From contig NZ_CP043474.1 of the NCBI RefSeq assembly GCF_008329645.1, positions 1,674,001-1,738,000 of the forward strand: a DNA stretch of 64,000 nt. Direction: 5' to 3'. Shown one piece after another: positions 12,679 to 21,014 of this stretch. Position numbers and translations under genes: made by a program. How positions within the stretch are numbered: the first letter of the stretch is position 1; every line of letters begins with the position of its first letter. The notes beneath the pieces are model-generated. The model did no database searches and was not told the DNA's origin. It was given only the letters and a program-made list of their open reading frames with translations. This DNA is from Mycolicibacterium grossiae (GTDB lineage Bacteria > Actinomycetota > Actinomycetes > Mycobacteriales > Mycobacteriaceae).

Positions 12679-13431
12679 CTAGCGCCGGAACAGCTTGTTG
12701 CCGAGCCAGACGATCGGGTCGTACTTGCGGTCGGCCGCGCGCTCCTTCATGGGGATCAGCGCGTTGTCGGTGATCTTGATGTGCTCGGGGCAGACCTCGG
12801 TGCAGCACTTGGTGATGTTGCAGTAGCCCAGGCCGTTCTCCTCCTGGGCCTGCTCGGCGCGGTGACCGTGGGTGTCCAGCGGATGCATGTCGAGTTCGGC
12901 CTGGCGCATCAGGTAGCGCGGGCCGGAGAACGCGAGCTTGTTCTCCTCGTGGTCACGGTTGACGTGGCAGACGTTCTGGCACAGGAAGCACTCGATGCAC
13001 TTGCGGAACTCCTGGCTGCGGTTCACGTCCTCCTGCGCCATCCGGTACTCACCGGGCTGCAGGTCCTTGGGCGGCGTGAACGACGGGATCTCCCGCGCCT
13101 TCTCGTAGTTGAACGACACGTCGGTCACCAGGTCGCGCATCACCGGGAAGGTCCGCAGCGGGGTGACGGTGACGACCTCGTCCTCGCCGAAGGTCGACAT
13201 GCGGGTCATGCACGCCAGCCGGGGACGGCCGTTGATCTCCACCGAACACGATCCGCACTTGCCGGCCTTGCAGTTCCACCGCACCGCGAGGTCGCCCACC
13301 TGGGTCTGCTGCAGCCGGTGGATGATGTCGAGCACCACCTCGCCGTCGTTGACCTCGACGGTGTAGTCCTTCAGCTCGCCGCCGGCGGCGTCGCCGCGCC
13401 AGACCCGCATGCTCGCGTTGTAAGCAGCCAT
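12679..13431 (-). CDS. sdhB: Succinate dehydrogenase (Sdh1) iron-sulfur subunit
   Basis: 250 residues (M. tuberculosis Rv0247c about 248). Electron-transfer subunit passing electrons from the flavin to quinone. N-terminal ferredoxin-like cluster site CKAGKCGSC with the distant Cys in RLACM; C-terminal cluster sites CIECFLCQNVC and CCTEVCP. ATG 13431 lies 5 bp after the sdhA stop, so the pair is translationally linked. The membrane-anchor type and the order (anchor, A, B) match the Sdh1 class rather than the classical four-subunit Sdh2. Confidence 0.95.
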   Translation of the reverse strand: MAAYNASMRVWRGDAAGGELKDYTVEVNDGEVVLDIIHRLQQTQVGDLAVRWNCKAGKCGSCSVEINGRPRLACMTRMSTFGEDEVVTVTPLRTFPVMRDLVTDVSFNYEKAREIPSFTPPKDLQPGEYRMAQEDVNRSQEFRKCIECFLCQNVCHVNRDHEENKLAFSGPRYLMRQAELDMHPLDTHGHRAEQAQEENGLGYCNITKCCTEVCPEHIKITDNALIPMKERAADRKYDPIVWLGNKLFRR

Positions 13432-13436
13432 CTCGG

Positions 13437-15395
13437 TCAGCCCTTCCGTTGCGGGTGTTCGACGAGTTCGTCGTCGGTGTAGTACTTCTCCAGCTCGCTG
13501 AGCTCGAAACACTCGAGCAGGTCGGAGCGCATCTGCGGTTGCCGCTGCTTGACGACGCTGACGTCCGGTACCACCGGATCGTCGCCCTCGGACCGGCACA
13601 CCAGCAGCTGGTTGCGCCAGTTGGCATCCATCGACGGGTAGTCGTCGCGGGTGTGGCCGCCGCGGCTCTCGGTGCGGGTGATGGCGGACTTGGCCACCGA
13701 CTCGCTGACCAGCAGCATGTTCCGCAGGTCCATCGCGAGGTGCCAGCCGGGGTTGAACTTCCGGTCGCCCTCGACCTTGACGCGCTTGTAGCGCTCCCGC
13801 AGCTCGGTGAGCTTGTCCAGCGCCTCCTGCATCTCGTCGGACTTGCGGATGATGCCGACCAGGTTGTTCATCGTGTCCTGCATGTCGAGCTGCAGGGTGT
13901 AGGGGTTCTCCGGCGCGCCGTCGGCGGGGCCGTCGAACACGGCCAGCGCCATGTCGATCGCCGCGTTGACCGACTCCTCGGTGACCTTCGGGCGGTCCGG
14001 TAGGGCGCGCGCATAGTCGGCGGCCCCCAGGCCGGCACGCCGCCCGAACACCAGCAGGTCCGACAGCGAGTTGCCGCCCAGCCGGTTCGATCCGTGCATG
14101 CCGCCGGCGCACTCACCGGCGGCGAACAGGCCCGCCGTCGCGGCAGCCGCACTGTCGGGCTCCACCTCGATGCCACCCATGACGTAGTGGCAGGTCGGTC
14201 CGACCTCCATCTCGTCCTTGGTGATGTCGACCTCGGCCAGTTCGATGAACTGGTGATACATCGAGGGCAGCCGGCGCTTGATCTCCTCGGCCGACATGCG
14301 TGAGGCGATGTCGAGGTAGACGCCGCCGTGCGGCGTGCCGCGGCCTTCCTTCACCTCGGTGTTGATGGCGCGCGCGACCTCGTCGCGGGGCAGCAGGTCA
14401 GGGGTGCGTCGTGCGGAGTCGTTGTCCTTGAGCCACTGGTCGGCCTCCTCCGCCGTCTCGGCGTACTGGCCCTTGAAGACGTCGGGGATGTAGTCGAACA
14501 TGAACCGCTTGCCCTCGGAGTTCTTCAGCACTCCGCCGTCGCCGCGCACGCCCTCGGTGACGAGGATGCCCTTCACCGACAGCGGCCAGACCATCCCGGT
14601 CGGGTGGAACTGGATGAACTCCATGTTGATCAGCGTCGAGCCGGCGCGCAGTGCCAGCGCATGGCCGTCGCCGGTGTACTCCCACGAGTTCGACGACACC
14701 TTGTAGGACTTGCCGATGCCGCCGGTGGCCAGGACGATCGCGGGTGCTTCGAACAGCACGAACTCGCCGGTCTCGCGGTAGTAGCCGAACGCGCCGGCGA
14801 TCCGGCGCTGGTCACCCTCGCCCTCGGTGATGAGCTCGGTGATCGAGGTTTCGTGGAACACCCGGATGCGGGCCTCGTAGTCGCCGAGTTCGCGCTTGTC
14901 CTCCTGCTGCAGCGAAACGATCTTCTGCTGCAGCGTCCGGATGATCTCCAGGCCGGTGCGGTCACCGACGTGGGCCAGGCGCGGATAGGTGTGCCCGCCG
15001 AAGTTGCGCTGGCTGATCTTGCCGTCCTTGGTGCGGTCGAACAGCGCACCGTAGGTCTCGAGTTCCCACACCCGGTCGGGCGCCTCCTGGGCGTGCAGTT
15101 CGGCCATGCGCCAGTTGTTGAGGAACTTGCCGCCGCGCATGGTGTCGCCGAAGTGCACCTGCCAGGAGTCCTTGGTGTTGACGTTGCGCATCGCCGCGGC
15201 GCAGCCACCCTCGGCCATGACGGTATGGGCCTTGCCGAACAGCGACTTCGTCACGACCGCCACCCGCAGGCCGCGTTCGCGTGCTTCGATCACGGCGCGC
15301 AGGCCGGCTCCCCCGGCGCCGATCACGACGACGTCGTATTCGTGCCGCTCGACGCTGCGGTCGTCGGTCTCGGGGTTCATCTCGACCTCATTCAT
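13437..15395 (-). CDS. sdhA: Succinate dehydrogenase (Sdh1) flavoprotein subunit
   Basis: 652 residues. Catalytic subunit oxidising succinate to fumarate. FAD-binding VVIGAGGAGLRA near the N-terminus, covalent-flavin His in KAHTVMAEGG, substrate-site blocks QFHPTGM and RGDGGVL, and CAGGMHGSNRLGGNS near residue 385. Two starts are possible: ATG 15395 and ATG 15380. The second has GAGG five nt upstream and gives a length closer to Rv0248c. Lies 44 bp after the membrane subunit and 5 bp before sdhB. Confidence 0.95.
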   Translation of the reverse strand: MNEVEMNPETDDRSVERHEYDVVVIGAGGAGLRAVIEARERGLRVAVVTKSLFGKAHTVMAEGGCAAAMRNVNTKDSWQVHFGDTMRGGKFLNNWRMAELHAQEAPDRVWELETYGALFDRTKDGKISQRNFGGHTYPRLAHVGDRTGLEIIRTLQQKIVSLQQEDKRELGDYEARIRVFHETSITELITEGEGDQRRIAGAFGYYRETGEFVLFEAPAIVLATGGIGKSYKVSSNSWEYTGDGHALALRAGSTLINMEFIQFHPTGMVWPLSVKGILVTEGVRGDGGVLKNSEGKRFMFDYIPDVFKGQYAETAEEADQWLKDNDSARRTPDLLPRDEVARAINTEVKEGRGTPHGGVYLDIASRMSAEEIKRRLPSMYHQFIELAEVDITKDEMEVGPTCHYVMGGIEVEPDSAAAATAGLFAAGECAGGMHGSNRLGGNSLSDLLVFGRRAGLGAADYARALPDRPKVTEESVNAAIDMALAVFDGPADGAPENPYTLQLDMQDTMNNLVGIIRKSDEMQEALDKLTELRERYKRVKVEGDRKFNPGWHLAMDLRNMLLVSESVAKSAITRTESRGGHTRDDYPSMDANWRNQLLVCRSEGDDPVVPDVSVVKQRQPQMRSDLLECFELSELEKYYTDDELVEHPQRKG

Positions 15396-15439
15396 GTCGT
15401 TCGTTTCGAGTGCGTCTGGGATGCGTTCGCCTGCCGGCG

Positions 15440-16285
15440 TCAGCCGACGAAGCGCAGATCGGAGATGGTCCCGCTGGCGACGAGCATCACGTAGAAGTCC
15501 GTCAGCATCAGGGTGCCGAGCGTGATCCAGGCGTACAGCTTGTGCCGGGTGTTCAGCTTGCTGATCTGCGTCCACATCCAGTAGCGCACCGGGTGCTTGG
15601 AGAAGTGCTTGAGCCGGCCGCCGGCCACGTGCCGGCAGGAGTGGCAGGAGATGGTGTAGGTCCACAGCAGGACGACGTTGACGACCAGGATCACGTTGCC
15701 CAGGCCGAAGCCGAAGCCGCCCGGGCCGTCCTCGGAGTGGAACGCCTTGATCGCGTCCCAGGTGTTGATCAGCGAGATGAGCGTCGCGATGTAGAAGAAG
15801 TAGCGGTGGACGTTCTGCAGGACCAGCGGGAAGCGCGTCTCGCCGGTGTACTTGGCGTGGGGCTCGGCGACCGCGCAGGCGGTCGGGGACTGCCACACCG
15901 AGCGGTAGTAGGCGCCGCGGTAGTAGTAGCAGGTGAGCCGGAACAGCAGCAGGAACGGCAGCGACAGCAGCGCGTACGGCAGCAGCGACAGCGGACCCGA
16001 CGTGGGCAGGAACTGTGGCCAGAACTCGCTGGCGTCCCCGCAGGCCTTGCTCAGACACGGCGAATAGAACGGCGTCAGGTAGTGGTACTTCTCGACGAAG
16101 AAGTGGTCCCGCTGGAACGCGCGCACCGTGGCGTAGATGATGAACGCGGCGAAACCCAGGTCGGTGACGATCGGCGACTTGAGCCAGTTGTCCGTCCGCA
16201 GGGTGCGCTGGGAGATTTGGGCCCGGCCCGGCGAGAAGACGCCGGTGCCCTTCTCACCTCGGCGATCGGCGGTGGGTGCGCTCAC
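15440..16285 (-). CDS. Sdh1 membrane anchor / cytochrome b-type subunit
   Basis: 281 residues with about five membrane helices and conserved His residues (DHFFVEKYHYLTPFYSPC; QNVHRYFFY; ISCHSCRHVAGGR) suited to heme binding, as in Rv0249c. It anchors SdhAB and reduces menaquinone. Start GTG 16285 with GAGG nine nt upstream. It is 79 bp downstream of the small 16365 gene and first of the three structural genes. The single-subunit anchor with CHSCRH motif is the Sdh1 hallmark. Confidence 0.9.
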   Translation of the reverse strand: MSAPTADRRGEKGTGVFSPGRAQISQRTLRTDNWLKSPIVTDLGFAAFIIYATVRAFQRDHFFVEKYHYLTPFYSPCLSKACGDASEFWPQFLPTSGPLSLLPYALLSLPFLLLFRLTCYYYRGAYYRSVWQSPTACAVAEPHAKYTGETRFPLVLQNVHRYFFYIATLISLINTWDAIKAFHSEDGPGGFGFGLGNVILVVNVVLLWTYTISCHSCRHVAGGRLKHFSKHPVRYWMWTQISKLNTRHKLYAWITLGTLMLTDFYVMLVASGTISDLRFVG

Positions 16286-16364
16286 GGAGTTTGCCTCACT
16301 TTGGTTTCGATGTGCCGGTGCCCGTACCGCACGGGGCGGCGCCGGGAGTCGGCGGCTGCGTCGC

Positions 16365-16664
16365 TCACCGCGTGCCGCCGAGCCCTTCGTCGTCCACGTC
16401 CTGCCAGAAGTCGCTGGCGTACTGCGTATCCGGGATGCCGATCTTCTCCAGCACGTGATGGTGGCGGGCGTTGACGCCACGCACCAGGTCGAGTTCCTCG
16501 GCATCGATGTCGAGCCGGTCTATGTCGTTGAGGATGCGTTCGGCGTCGTTGACGATGCGCCGCATGGCCGGGGTGTCCCCGTAGCGTGATGCCAGCGAGG
16601 TCACGCAGCGACGCAGGCCGCCGATCAGTTCGTGCAGCTGGTCGATTTCGGTGGTGGTGGACAA
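16365..16664 (-). CDS. Small Sdh1-operon protein (Rv0250c-like)
   Basis: 99 residues, helical and acidic, resembling Rv0250c (97 aa), which heads the Sdh1 operon in other mycobacteria. Start TTG 16664 is supported by AAGGAGG eight nt upstream; the frame remains open to ATG 16712, but that codon has no ribosome site. Contains HHHVLEKIGIPDTQYASDFW near the C-terminus. Possibly an accessory or assembly factor for Sdh1; the function is not established. Divergent from the 16791 gene across a CRP-like site. Confidence 0.8.
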   Translation of the reverse strand: MSTTTEIDQLHELIGGLRRCVTSLASRYGDTPAMRRIVNDAERILNDIDRLDIDAEELDLVRGVNARHHHVLEKIGIPDTQYASDFWQDVDDEGLGGTR

Positions 16665-16740
16665 CGTGGTGACCTCCTTGGGCTGAAGGGTGTCGTGAAT
16701 CACAGTACGCAAGCGATGCTAGCCACATCACCGTGTTGAA

Positions 16741-16756
16741 CGTGACACGAGTCACG
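16741..16756. promoter_or_regulatory. CRP-family palindrome between sdh1 operon and PEP-mutase-like gene
   Basis: CGTGA-N6-TCACG, a perfect match to the mycobacterial CRP (Rv3676 type) consensus GTGA-N6-TCAC; flanking bases extend the dyad to 9-bp arms (GAACGTGAC-N4-GTCACGTTC, 16738-16759). It is 77 nt upstream of the small sdh1-operon gene and 35 nt upstream of TTG 16791, so it could act on either. Confidence 0.65.
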
Positions 16757-16790
16757 TTCGAGTCGTGTTCGACGAATGGAGGAACCGAAG

Positions 16791-17549
16791 TTGTCGGAGC
16801 AGGAACTGAAGGCCCGTGCCGAGGCGCTGCTGGCGTTGCACGTTCCGGGTGACCCGGTCGTGTTGCCCACGGTGTGGGATGCGTGGTCGGCGACGCTCGC
16901 GGTCGACGCGGGCTTCGCTGCACTGACCGTCGGCAGCCATCCGGTCGCCGATTCGGTGGGCAAGGAGGACGGCGAGGGCATGTCGTTCGCCGATCTCACC
17001 GCGCGGGTCACCCAGATCACCGGCGCGGTCGACGTGCCGGTGTCGGTGGACGTCGAGTCCGGCTACGGCGAGGCACCGCAACGGCTGATCGAGGGGCTGC
17101 TCTCGGCAGGCGCGGTCGGGTTGAACGTCGAGGACACCGTGCACCGGGAGGGCAAGCGGATCCGCTCGGCCGAGGAGCACGCGGCGCTGATCGGCGAGCT
17201 GCGCGCGGCGGCGGACGCCGCGGGCGTCCACGTGGTGATCAACGCGCGCACCGACCTGTTCCTGCGCCAGGACGGCGACGAGGCCGACCGCTTCAACCGT
17301 GCCGTCGCGCGACTGCGGCTCGCCGCCGATGCCGGCGCCGACAGCCTGTACCCGGTGGGACGGCACGACGACGACACCTACCGGCGGCTGGTCGAGGCGC
17401 TGCCGCTGCCGGTCAACGCCATCGCCCTACCCGATCAGGACGACCCGGCGTCGTTCGCTCCGCTCGGCGTGGGACGCATCAGCTTCGGTCCCTTCCTGCA
17501 GGCCGCGCTGGCGACCCGGGCGACGGAGATCCTGGGCCGCTGGGCCTGA
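16791..17549 (+). CDS. Isocitrate lyase/PEP mutase superfamily protein
   Basis: 252 residues, TIM-barrel family that makes or breaks C-C or P-C bonds next to a carboxylate (oxaloacetate hydrolase, methylisocitrate lyase-like, PEP mutase). Seen: VLPTVWDAWSA at the N-terminus, Mg-binding DVESGYGE, GLNVEDTVH and INARTDLF. It lacks the KKCGH loop of true isocitrate lyases, so it is a shorter lyase/hydrolase of unknown substrate. Start TTG 16791 has GGAGG eight nt upstream; ATG 16776 would remove that site. Divergent from the Sdh1 operon, sharing its CRP-like site. Confidence 0.85.
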   Translation: MSEQELKARAEALLALHVPGDPVVLPTVWDAWSATLAVDAGFAALTVGSHPVADSVGKEDGEGMSFADLTARVTQITGAVDVPVSVDVESGYGEAPQRLIEGLLSAGAVGLNVEDTVHREGKRIRSAEEHAALIGELRAAADAAGVHVVINARTDLFLRQDGDEADRFNRAVARLRLAADAGADSLYPVGRHDDDTYRRLVEALPLPVNAIALPDQDDPASFAPLGVGRISFGPFLQAALATRATEILGRWA

Positions 17550-17584
17550 CCCGCCGCGTTTCCCGCGCGTTCGGCCGGGCGGTA

Positions 17585-17590
17585 TAGCAT
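17585..17590 (+). promoter_or_regulatory. -10 box, leaderless 17598 gene
   Basis: TAGCAT ending exactly 7 nt before GTG 17598, which decides that start over ATG 17589. Confidence 0.5.
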
Positions 17591-17597
17591 GCCGCCG

Positions 17598-17990
17598 GTG
17601 ATCGACGAGGACGACCGCTGGGCCCGCTTCGAGCACCGGGGCGTGATTTGGGCTGCGGGCGCGGCGGCGGTGCTCCTGGTGGCGCTGCTGGTGTGGGCCG
17701 TCATCGGGACCTCGACGTCGGATTCCGTCCCCGGGGTCGCCCCGGAACCGCCCTCGTCGTCGGCGCCGCCCACGACGAGCAGGACGCTGCGCACGGTCAC
17801 CGGCACGAGCTATCCGCTGCCCGCACCGCGGACCAGTCAGGACGGCGGCATTCCGGCGCCGGGCGCACCGCTGCCGCCACCCGAGCAGGAGGTGTTTCCG
17901 GGTGGCGGCCCGACGTCGTCGGAGACGCCGACGACGATCTACAACCCCTATGCGCCGACCACGACGCAGGGCTCGGCCGACAGCATCTGA
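17598..17990 (+). CDS. Membrane-anchored Pro/Ser/Thr-rich protein
   Basis: 130 residues: short acidic cytosolic head (IDEDDRWARFEHRG), one membrane helix (WAAGAAAVLLVALLVWAVIG), then an exported Pro/Ser/Thr/Gly-rich tail with no Cys. Start GTG 17598 is chosen because a TANNNT box sits 7 nt upstream; ATG 17589 is in frame but overlaps that box. Located between the PEP-mutase-like gene and nirB, same strand. No function is recognisable; the tail resembles cell-wall spanning linkers. Confidence 0.7.
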   Translation: MIDEDDRWARFEHRGVIWAAGAAAVLLVALLVWAVIGTSTSDSVPGVAPEPPSSSAPPTTSRTLRTVTGTSYPLPAPRTSQDGGIPAPGAPLPPPEQEVFPGGGPTSSETPTTIYNPYAPTTTQGSADSI

Positions 17991-18024
17991 TCCGCCTCAC
18001 ACCCGGCCGGCGCGGAACGTGAGC

Positions 18025-18059
18025 ACACCGTGATGGCGGTGTCACACGGCGCGACACCG
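18025..18059. promoter_or_regulatory. Overlapping inverted repeats upstream of nirB
   Basis: ACACCG (18025-18030), CGGTGTC (18037-18043) and GACACCG (18053-18059) form two overlapping dyads with 6- and 9-nt spacers, 18-52 nt before the nirB -10 box. The position suits an activator or repressor site; NnaR or GlnR are candidates because both control nirBD in M. smegmatis. The motif assignment is inference. Confidence 0.5.
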
Positions 18060-18076
18060 CGGCAATATCGGCTTCC

Positions 18077-18082
18077 TAGCGT
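18077..18082 (+). promoter_or_regulatory. -10 box, leaderless nirB
   Basis: TAGCGT seven nt before ATG 18090; no ribosome site is present. Confidence 0.5.
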
Positions 18083-18089
18083 GGCGGTC

Positions 18090-20663
18090 ATGCAGTCGTC
18101 GAAACGCGTCGTGGTCGTGGGCCACGGGATGGTCGGGCACCGCTTCGTCGAGGCCTTGCGGTCACGCGACGAGGCCGACACGTGGCACGTCGTCGTGCTC
18201 GCCGAGGAGGCCGACGCCGCCTACGACCGCGTCGGCCTGACCGGCTACACCGAGCACTGGGACCGGACGCGACTCGCCCTGCCGGGCAACGCGTACGCCG
18301 GCGACGACCACGTCGAGGTCATCCTGCGCGACCCGGTCACGCGCATCGACCGCTCGGCCAAGTTCGTCACGACGGCGCTGGGCCGCCGGGTGCCCTACGA
18401 CGCCCTGGTGCTGGCGACCGGGTCGTATGCCTTCGTCCCCCCGATCCCGGGCCACGACCTGCCGCAGTGCCACGTCTACCGCACCCTCGACGACCTCGAC
18501 GCCATCCGTGCCGGCGCGCTGGCCGCCGCGACGAGCAAGACGCCCGTCGGCGTGGTCATCGGCGGCGGACTGCTGGGGCTGGAGGCGGCGAATGCGTTGC
18601 GCGCCTTCGGGTTGTCCACGCAGGTGTTGGAGATGTCACCGCACCTGATGGCCGCGCAGCTCGACGGCGCCGGCGGTGCGCTGCTGAACCGGATGATCCG
18701 CGGCCTCGGCATCGAGGTGCACACCGGCGTCAGCACCGAGAGCATCCGGCCGGTGCAGCGCAACAAGCCGCTGCGCAAGTCGCAGGAGGACGACGCGGTA
18801 CGCGTGACGCTCAACGACGGCAGTGCGATCGACGCGGGCGTCGTCGTGTTCGCCGCCGGCGTGCGGCCCCGCGACGAGCTGGCCCGCCACGCCGGTCTGG
18901 ACATCGCGCAGCGCGGCGGTGTGCTGACCGACCGGTCCTGCGTCACCAGCGATCCGGACGTCTACGCCATCGGCGAGGTCGCCGCCATCGACGGCCGCTG
19001 CTACGGCCTCGTCGGGCCGGGGTACATCAGCGCCGAGGTCGTCGCCGACCGGTTGCTGGGCGGCGCAGCGGAATTCGGCGAGGCCGACATGTCCACCAAG
19101 CTGAAGCTGCTCGGCGTCGACGTCGCCAGTTTCGGCGACGCGCAGGGTCGCACGCCGGGCAGCCTCGACGTGGTGGTCAACGACCCCGTCAAGCAGACCT
19201 ACGCCAAGCTGGTGCTCTCCGACGACGCCAAGACGCTGCTCGGCGGCATCCTGGTGGGTGACGCCTCGGCCTACGGGGTACTGCGCCCGATGGTCGCCAG
19301 CGAGCTGCCCGGTGACCCGCTGTCGCTCATCGCGCCTGCAGCCGAGGGGGATTCGCCGGGTCTCGGCATCGGCGCGCTGCCCGACATCGCCCAGATCTGC
19401 TCGTGCAACAACGTGACCAAGGGTGACCTCAAGGAGGCGATCGGAGCCGGCTGCGCCGACGTCGCGGGGCTGAAGAAGTGCACGTTGGCGGGGACGTCCT
19501 GCGGGTCGTGCGTCCCGCTGCTCAAGCAGTTGCTCGACGCCGAGGGCGTCGAGCAGAGCACCGCCCTGTGCGAGCACTTCTCCCAGTCGCGCGCGGAACT
19601 GTTCGAGATCATCTCGGCCACCGAGATCCGCAAGTTCTCCGGCCTGATCGAGAAGTTCGGCACCGGCCGCGGCTGCGACGTCTGCAAGCCGGTGGTCGCC
19701 TCGATCCTCGCCTCGACCAGTTCGGACCACATCCTCGGTGCCGAGACCGCCGCGCTGCAGGACTCCAACGACCACTTCCTGGCCAACATCCAGCGCAACG
19801 GCAGCTACTCCGTGGTGCCGCGCGTGGCGGGCGGCGACATCACGCCCGAGCACCTCATCCTGATCGGTCAGATCGCCAAGGACTTCGGGCTGTACACGAA
19901 GATCACCGGCGGCCAGCGCATCGACATGTTCGGTGCGACGGTGGATCAGCTGCCCGAGATCTGGCGGCGCCTCGTCGACGGCGGCATGGAATCCGGCCAC
20001 GCCTACGGCAAGTCGCTGCGGACGGTGAAGAGCTGCGTCGGCAGCGACTGGTGCCGCTACGGTCAGCAGGACTCCGTGCAGATGGCGATCGACCTGGAGA
20101 TGCGCTACCGCGGGCTGCGGGCACCTCACAAGATCAAGATGGGCGTCTCGGGATGCGCCCGCGAGTGCGCCGAGGCGCGCGGCAAGGACGTCGGTGTGAT
20201 CGCCACCGAGACCGGCTGGAACCTGTACGTCGGCGGCAACGGCGGCATGACGCCGCGGCACGCGCAGCTGCTGGCCGGCGACCTCGATGACGAGACGCTG
20301 GTCCGCTACGTCGACCGGTTCCTGATGTTCTACGTCCGTACCGCCGACCGGTTGCAGCGCACGGCGCCGTGGCTCGAGGCGCTCGACGGCGGCATGGATC
20401 ACCTCCGCGACGTCGTCTGCCACGACTCCCTGGGCCTGGCAGCGGAATTCGAGGCCGCGATCGAGCGGCACGTCGCGGGGTACGCGTGCGAGTGGAAGGG
20501 CGTGCTCGAGGATCCGGACAAGCTGTCCCGGTTCGTGTCGTTCGTCAACGCGCCCGGCGCACCCGACCCCACCGTCGAGTTCACCGAGCGCAACGGCCGC
20601 AAGGTGCCGACCCCGATCGGCATGCCGAGGGTTCCCGCCACCGGGGAAAGGAGCGTCCGATGA
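18090..20663 (+). CDS. nirB: Assimilatory nitrite reductase, large subunit
   Basis: 857 residues. Reduces nitrite to ammonium with NAD(P)H. FAD/NAD-binding domain first (VVVGHGMVGHRF; GVVIGGGLLGLEAANALR), then a BFD-like [2Fe-2S] domain with CSCNN...C...CTLAGTSCGSC and a second Cys pair GRGCDVCKP. The nitrite/sulfite reductase ferredoxin-like half-domain follows, and the siroheme/4Fe-4S site is SCVGSDWC with GCARECAEA. Start ATG 18090 was chosen from the leaderless promoter; the frame extends to 18030 but that stretch holds the inverted repeats. Overlaps nirD by ATGA. Confidence 0.96.
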   Translation: MQSSKRVVVVGHGMVGHRFVEALRSRDEADTWHVVVLAEEADAAYDRVGLTGYTEHWDRTRLALPGNAYAGDDHVEVILRDPVTRIDRSAKFVTTALGRRVPYDALVLATGSYAFVPPIPGHDLPQCHVYRTLDDLDAIRAGALAAATSKTPVGVVIGGGLLGLEAANALRAFGLSTQVLEMSPHLMAAQLDGAGGALLNRMIRGLGIEVHTGVSTESIRPVQRNKPLRKSQEDDAVRVTLNDGSAIDAGVVVFAAGVRPRDELARHAGLDIAQRGGVLTDRSCVTSDPDVYAIGEVAAIDGRCYGLVGPGYISAEVVADRLLGGAAEFGEADMSTKLKLLGVDVASFGDAQGRTPGSLDVVVNDPVKQTYAKLVLSDDAKTLLGGILVGDASAYGVLRPMVASELPGDPLSLIAPAAEGDSPGLGIGALPDIAQICSCNNVTKGDLKEAIGAGCADVAGLKKCTLAGTSCGSCVPLLKQLLDAEGVEQSTALCEHFSQSRAELFEIISATEIRKFSGLIEKFGTGRGCDVCKPVVASILASTSSDHILGAETAALQDSNDHFLANIQRNGSYSVVPRVAGGDITPEHLILIGQIAKDFGLYTKITGGQRIDMFGATVDQLPEIWRRLVDGGMESGHAYGKSLRTVKSCVGSDWCRYGQQDSVQMAIDLEMRYRGLRAPHKIKMGVSGCARECAEARGKDVGVIATETGWNLYVGGNGGMTPRHAQLLAGDLDDETLVRYVDRFLMFYVRTADRLQRTAPWLEALDGGMDHLRDVVCHDSLGLAAEFEAAIERHVAGYACEWKGVLEDPDKLSRFVSFVNAPGAPDPTVEFTERNGRKVPTPIGMPRVPATGERSVR

Positions 20664-21010
20664 CACTGCTCGACGACGTCGTCGACGTGTGGATTCCGGC
20701 GTGCCGGTACGACTGGCTGCTGCCCGGGCGCGGCGCCGGGGTGTTGCTGCCCGAGGGGCGGCAGGCGGCGCTGTTCCGGCTCGAGGACGGCTCGCTGCAC
20801 GCCGTCGGCAACGTCGACCCGTTCTCCGGCGCCGCGGTGATGTCGCGGGGGCTGGTCGGTGACCGCGCCGGCCGGGCGTGCGTGCAGACCCCGATCAAGA
20901 AGCAGGCCTTCGCCCTCGACGACGGCAGCTGCCTCGACGACCCGGACGTGTCGATCCCGGTGTATCGCACCAGGATCCGTGCCGACGGCACGGTGGAGAT
21001 CGCCGCCTGA
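20660..21010 (+). CDS. nirD: Nitrite reductase small subunit
   Basis: 116 residues, Rieske-like fold that in NirD has lost the cluster ligands, as here (no CxH...CxxH). It partners NirB. Start ATG overlaps the nirB stop by four nt, with GGAAAGGAG upstream. Contains GRGAGVLLPEGRQAALFRL and the VQTPIKKQAFALDDG stretch typical of the family. Ends 4 bp before the stop of a convergent membrane gene. Confidence 0.93.
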   Translation: MTLLDDVVDVWIPACRYDWLLPGRGAGVLLPEGRQAALFRLEDGSLHAVGNVDPFSGAAVMSRGLVGDRAGRACVQTPIKKQAFALDDGSCLDDPDVSIPVYRTRIRADGTVEIAA

Positions 21011-21014
21011 GGCG

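Noticed and set aside
18636..20666. 676-codon minus frame opposite nirB
   Set aside because: Shadow; NirB Cys clusters and siroheme site are on the plus strand.
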